DNA of 15,844 bases from DAIOSQ01 sp036752465 (GTDB lineage Bacteria; Pseudomonadota; Gammaproteobacteria; Legionellales; Legionellaceae). Below the pieces are notes generated by a model, which was given only the letters and a program-made list of their open reading frames with translations, had not been told where the DNA came from and did not search any database. The position numbers and the translations under genes are program-made. Below are positions 14,828 through 15,844 of this stretch, piece after piece. How positions within the stretch are numbered: the first letter of the stretch is position 1; each line of letters starts with the position of its first letter. The DNA lies in assembly GCA_036752465.1 (NCBI GenBank), contig DAIOSQ010000050.1, positions 1 through 15,844 of the forward strand. The letters run 5' to 3'.

Positions 14828-14857
14828 TTACAAAAATTCATTGTGTGCGTAGATAAT
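14828..14857 (+). promoter_or_regulatory. Weak promoter candidate for the amino-acid permease
   Basis: GATAAT (14852-14857, five of six matches to -10) lies 18 bases after TTACAA (14828-14833, only three of six). Transcription would start near 14864, giving a leader of about 95 bases. The divergent gap 14748-14957 holds no other clear signal and no ORF. Confidence 0.25.
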
Positions 14858-14957
14858 GTCATCCATAACCACGAAGCACCCTTCGCTCACAAACTACTGG
14901 CATGACCAAGCCATTTCTGCTATGGTATTGAGCCTTTGTCTTGATGCAAGGTTGCCC

Positions 14958-15844
14958 ATGCACGTTTCCGCTCCCAAGCGCGTTTTAAGTGTATTTTCTT
15001 TGGTGATGATCAATGTAATTGCTGTGGACAGTCTCAGAACAGTTGCGATCACCGCCAAGCTTGGCTTTGCGCTGGTGTATTATTACTTGCTGGCAGCGAT
15101 TATTTTTTTTATACCGGTAGCCCTGGTTGCTGCCGAGCTTGCCACTGCTTATCCCAATCGTGGTGGCCTATATGTTTGGGTACGTGAAGCGTTTGGGTTA
15201 CGGGCCGGCTTCATGACCATCTGGTTACAATGGGTGTATAACATTGTCTGGTATCCCACCATTATGGCGTTTATCACCGGCACCTTGGCCTATTTATTCG
15301 ATCACCATTTGGCCAGCAATACATTTTATTTGCTGGGCTCTAGCATCACCTTATTTTGGCTATTTACCGCGTTAAATTGTTTTGGCATGCGCTTATCCGG
15401 TATTGTCAGCACAATAGGAGCGATTTTTGGTACCATTCTGCCGATGCTGGGCATCATCGGTTTGGGTTTTCTCTGGTATTTTCAAGGGCACTCGGTCAAA
15501 TTTCCCATCAGCCCCAGCGCCATAACCGCGGGCCAGGCTTGGGCCAACCTGCCTTTGTTTGGTGCGGTATTATTTGGCTTGCTGGGCATGGAAATGTCGG
15601 CCGTGCACGCCGAAGACGTGCAAAACCCGCAGCGAGATTACCCGCGCGCCTTATTTTTTTCTACCCTTATTATTTTCTCAACCTTAGTGCTAAGCTCTTT
15701 GGCCGTGATTCTGGTGATACCCAATGACGAGTTAAATCTGGTTTCTGGATTGATCGATGCCTATGCTTTCTTTTTTGCACAACTTAAGATGCCTTGGATG
15801 ACGCAGGCGATCGCGGTCTTGATAAGTCTCGGCGGGTTAAGTTG
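14958..15844 (+). CDS. APC-superfamily amino-acid permease (3' end outside the window)
   Basis: The frame stays open from 14958 to the window edge, giving 295 residues of what is normally a protein of about 450-500. It is an inner-membrane transporter of the amino acid-polyamine-organocation type. The first segment is VLSVFSLVMINVIAVDSLRT; then come AAELATAYPNRGGLYVWV (the family's E..A.P..GG.Y.W motif), GFMTIWLQWVYNIVWYPT and further segments, with GMEMSAVHAEDVQNPQRDYP after the sixth hydrophobic stretch. About seven membrane segments are present. The start at 14958 has AAGG 6 bases upstream and gives the usual short cytosolic leader KRVLS; an in-frame ATG at 14922 lacks a ribosome site. The substrate cannot be told; glutamate/GABA-antiporter-like members share these motifs. 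It is divergent from the hydrolase gene. Confidence 0.9.
   Translation, partial: MHVSAPKRVLSVFSLVMINVIAVDSLRTVAITAKLGFALVYYYLLAAIIFFIPVALVAAELATAYPNRGGLYVWVREAFGLRAGFMTIWLQWVYNIVWYPTIMAFITGTLAYLFDHHLASNTFYLLGSSITLFWLFTALNCFGMRLSGIVSTIGAIFGTILPMLGIIGLGFLWYFQGHSVKFPISPSAITAGQAWANLPLFGAVLFGLLGMEMSAVHAEDVQNPQRDYPRALFFSTLIIFSTLVLSSLAVILVIPNDELNLVSGLIDAYAFFFAQLKMPWMTQAIAVLISLGGLS

Noticed and set aside
15356..15727. Separate open frame of about 123 codons inside the permease
   Set aside because: The permease frame continues through it with APC motifs, so this is an out-of-frame shadow.

Overview
The window looks like chromosomal DNA of a gammaproteobacterium, most likely from or near the Legionellales. 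The support is indirect: a 5'-nucleotidase of the HAD-IG type known from Legionella, a large hydrolase-like gene with a glutamate-rich C-terminal tail resembling Dot/Icm substrates, and an amino-acid permease of a style common in that group. No rRNA, tRNA, CRISPR array or insertion sequence was found, and almost every base is coding.

Right-reading block, 1-3128: the tail of an unidentified gene overlaps (ATGA) a HAD-IG 5'-nucleotidase, followed after 4 bases by yadG and an overlapping yadH, an ABC-2 type transporter pair. A 259-base convergent gap (3129-3387) follows; it holds several inverted repeats and a good promoter-like pair on the minus strand, but no ORF.

Left-reading block, 9738-3388: a secreted two-BON-domain protein, then, after a likely promoter, six closely packed or overlapping genes: a free-standing C39-like cysteine peptidase, a RimK-type ATP-grasp ligase with an RLAN N-terminal domain, a GCS2-type carboxylate-amine ligase, an N-formylglutamate amidohydrolase-like protein, LemA, and an HtpX-like M48 membrane metalloprotease. 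Two different amide-bond-forming enzymes beside two different amide-bond-cleaving enzymes suggest a pathway that builds and trims or recycles a small peptide or amidated metabolite of unknown identity. This is the most interesting system in the window.

Right part: uvrA (9855-12680) is divergent from the BON gene, with a perfect 12+12 base inverted repeat between them. uvrA converges on, and overlaps by 12 bases, a leftward 692-residue protein with all four motif blocks of the DUF2235/Tle1-like alpha/beta hydrolases, a hydrophobic C-terminal third and a glutamate-rich tail; it is a candidate secreted effector. Divergent from it, an APC-family amino-acid permease starts at 14958 and is cut by the window end.
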